From the NCBI RefSeq assembly GCF_003843835.1, contig NZ_RKQL01000001.1, positions 310,001-374,000 of the forward strand: DNA of 64,000 nt. The letters are read 5' to 3'. Below the pieces are notes generated by a model. The model saw only the letters and a list, made by a program, of their open reading frames with translations. It did no database searches and had not been told where the DNA came from. Of the stretch, positions 63,534 through 64,000 are shown in pieces (within the stretch, counting starts at the first letter, position 1; each line of letters opens with the position of its first letter). This DNA comes from Tibeticola sediminis. Lineage in GTDB: Bacteria > Pseudomonadota > Gammaproteobacteria > Burkholderiales > Burkholderiaceae_C. The position numbers and the translations under genes were made by a program.

Positions 63534-64000
63534 TCAGCGTCGTTCCGCCTTGGTGTCGGTGAAGCGGCCATAGCTCATCAGGCGCGCGTAGCGCCGGTCG
63601 AGCAGGTCTTTGGTCTTGAGGTCGGCGAGTTGGCGCCAGGCTTCGGCCAAGGCGCGCTTGAGGAAGGCGGCCATCTGCTTGGGGTCGCGGTGCGCCCCGC
63701 CCACGGGTTCATTGACGATTTTGTCGACCAAGCCCAACGCTTTGAGGCGATGCGCGGTGATGCCCAGGGCCGCGGCGGCCTCCTCGGCCTTGTCGGCGGT
63801 CTTCCACAGGATCGACGCGCAGCCCTCGGGACTGATGACCGAGTAGACCGCGTACTGCAGCATCAAGACCTGGTCGGCGACCGAGATCGCCAGCGCGCCG
63901 CCCGAGCCGCCTTCGCCGATGATGGTGGTGACGATCGGCACTTCGAGCTGCGCCATCTCGAAGATGTTGCGGCCGATGGCCTCGGACTGGCCGCGCTCCT
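63534..64000 (-). CDS. accA: Acetyl-CoA carboxylase carboxyltransferase subunit alpha, C-terminal part
   Basis: Alpha subunit of the carboxyltransferase that makes malonyl-CoA; only the last 155 residues are in the window and the frame runs off base 64000. The visible part reads [20 protein letters not shown] and then [20 protein letters not shown], the crotonase-fold CoA-binding core, and [17 protein letters not shown], all diagnostic of AccA. The C-terminus [15 protein letters not shown] ends at a TGA complementary to 63534-63536. Confidence 0.95.
   Translation of the reverse strand, partial: ERGQSEAIGRNIFEMAQLEVPIVTTIIGEGGSGGALAISVADQVLMLQYAVYSVISPEGCASILWKTADKAEEAAAALGITAHRLKALGLVDKIVNEPVGGAHRDPKQMAAFLKRALAEAWRQLADLKTKDLLDRRYARLMSYGRFTDTKAERR

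Overview
The window is G+C-rich, densely packed chromosomal DNA from a betaproteobacterium, most likely Burkholderiales close to Comamonadaceae. Evidence for this is the gene content and order (surE-pcm-nlpD, clpP-clpX-lon preceded by tig, hpnCDE, tilS next to accA, a BPSS1780-family membrane protein, homoserine kinase of the ThrB2 type) and short AT-rich GATAGC-type repeats of a kind I associate with that group. There is no rRNA, prophage, CRISPR array or complete insertion sequence. No stretch longer than about 240 bases lacks a gene; the larger gaps (1290-1482, 4244-4456, 36274-36507, 58611-58770, 62304-62525) are described under the sites or elements they hold.

Layout. 1-3.6 kb: etfBA (etfA cut by the window edge) behind a promoter with two palindromic operators, then mscS and an ECHDC3-like enoyl-CoA hydratase paralogue. 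3.7-10.8 kb: a Tat-exported DsrE-like protein, a histone-deacetylase-family amidohydrolase, and an operon moxR / DUF58 / transglutaminase (TgpA-like) / mltB. 10.8-16.4 kb: nlpD, pcm, surE, a quinone oxidoreductase, a ZIP metal transporter and a dienelactone hydrolase. 16.5-21.2 kb: polA, thrB and a membrane protein. 21.2-23.9 kb: a compact mercury resistance operon merR-merTPA. 23.9-30.9 kb: uvrD, two exported proteins, guaC, a broken alpha/beta hydrolase and a beta-hydroxyacid dehydrogenase. 30.9-31.6 kb: five tRNA genes in two opposed clusters. 31.7-37.9 kb: proteostasis block lon, clpX, clpP, tig plus tRNA-Leu. 38-42.5 kb: an RND efflux pump. 42.6-46 kb: hpnCDE for squalene synthesis. 46-50.7 kb: pilU-like ATPase, EamA transporter/Lrp regulator pair, HAD hydrolase, hemH. 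50.8-60.3 kb: an enhancer-binding regulator, a five-gene branched-chain-amino-acid-type ABC transporter and two downstream esterases/hydrolases. 60.4-64 kb: hslR, tRNA-Ser, lysC, tilS and the end of accA.

The most unusual features are small non-coding mobile elements. One 115-bp element with perfect 14-bp inverted ends and a perfect 5-bp target duplication (CTGAT) sits exactly in the stop/start junction of moxR and the DUF58 gene; the duplication regenerates both the stop and the start codon. A second family (two copies of about 161 bp, one internally deleted 55-bp copy) lies against gene ends: at the stop of the deacetylase gene, between hpnC and hpnD, and at the end of hpnE, where the element supplies the stop codon.

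Functional links. The regulator, transporter and two hydrolases at 50.8-60.3 kb look like one uptake-and-hydrolysis module with a candidate sigma-54 promoter, but its substrate is unknown. lon, clpX, clpP and tig are core protein quality control. The mer genes form a self-contained detoxification unit with no visible transposon around it.
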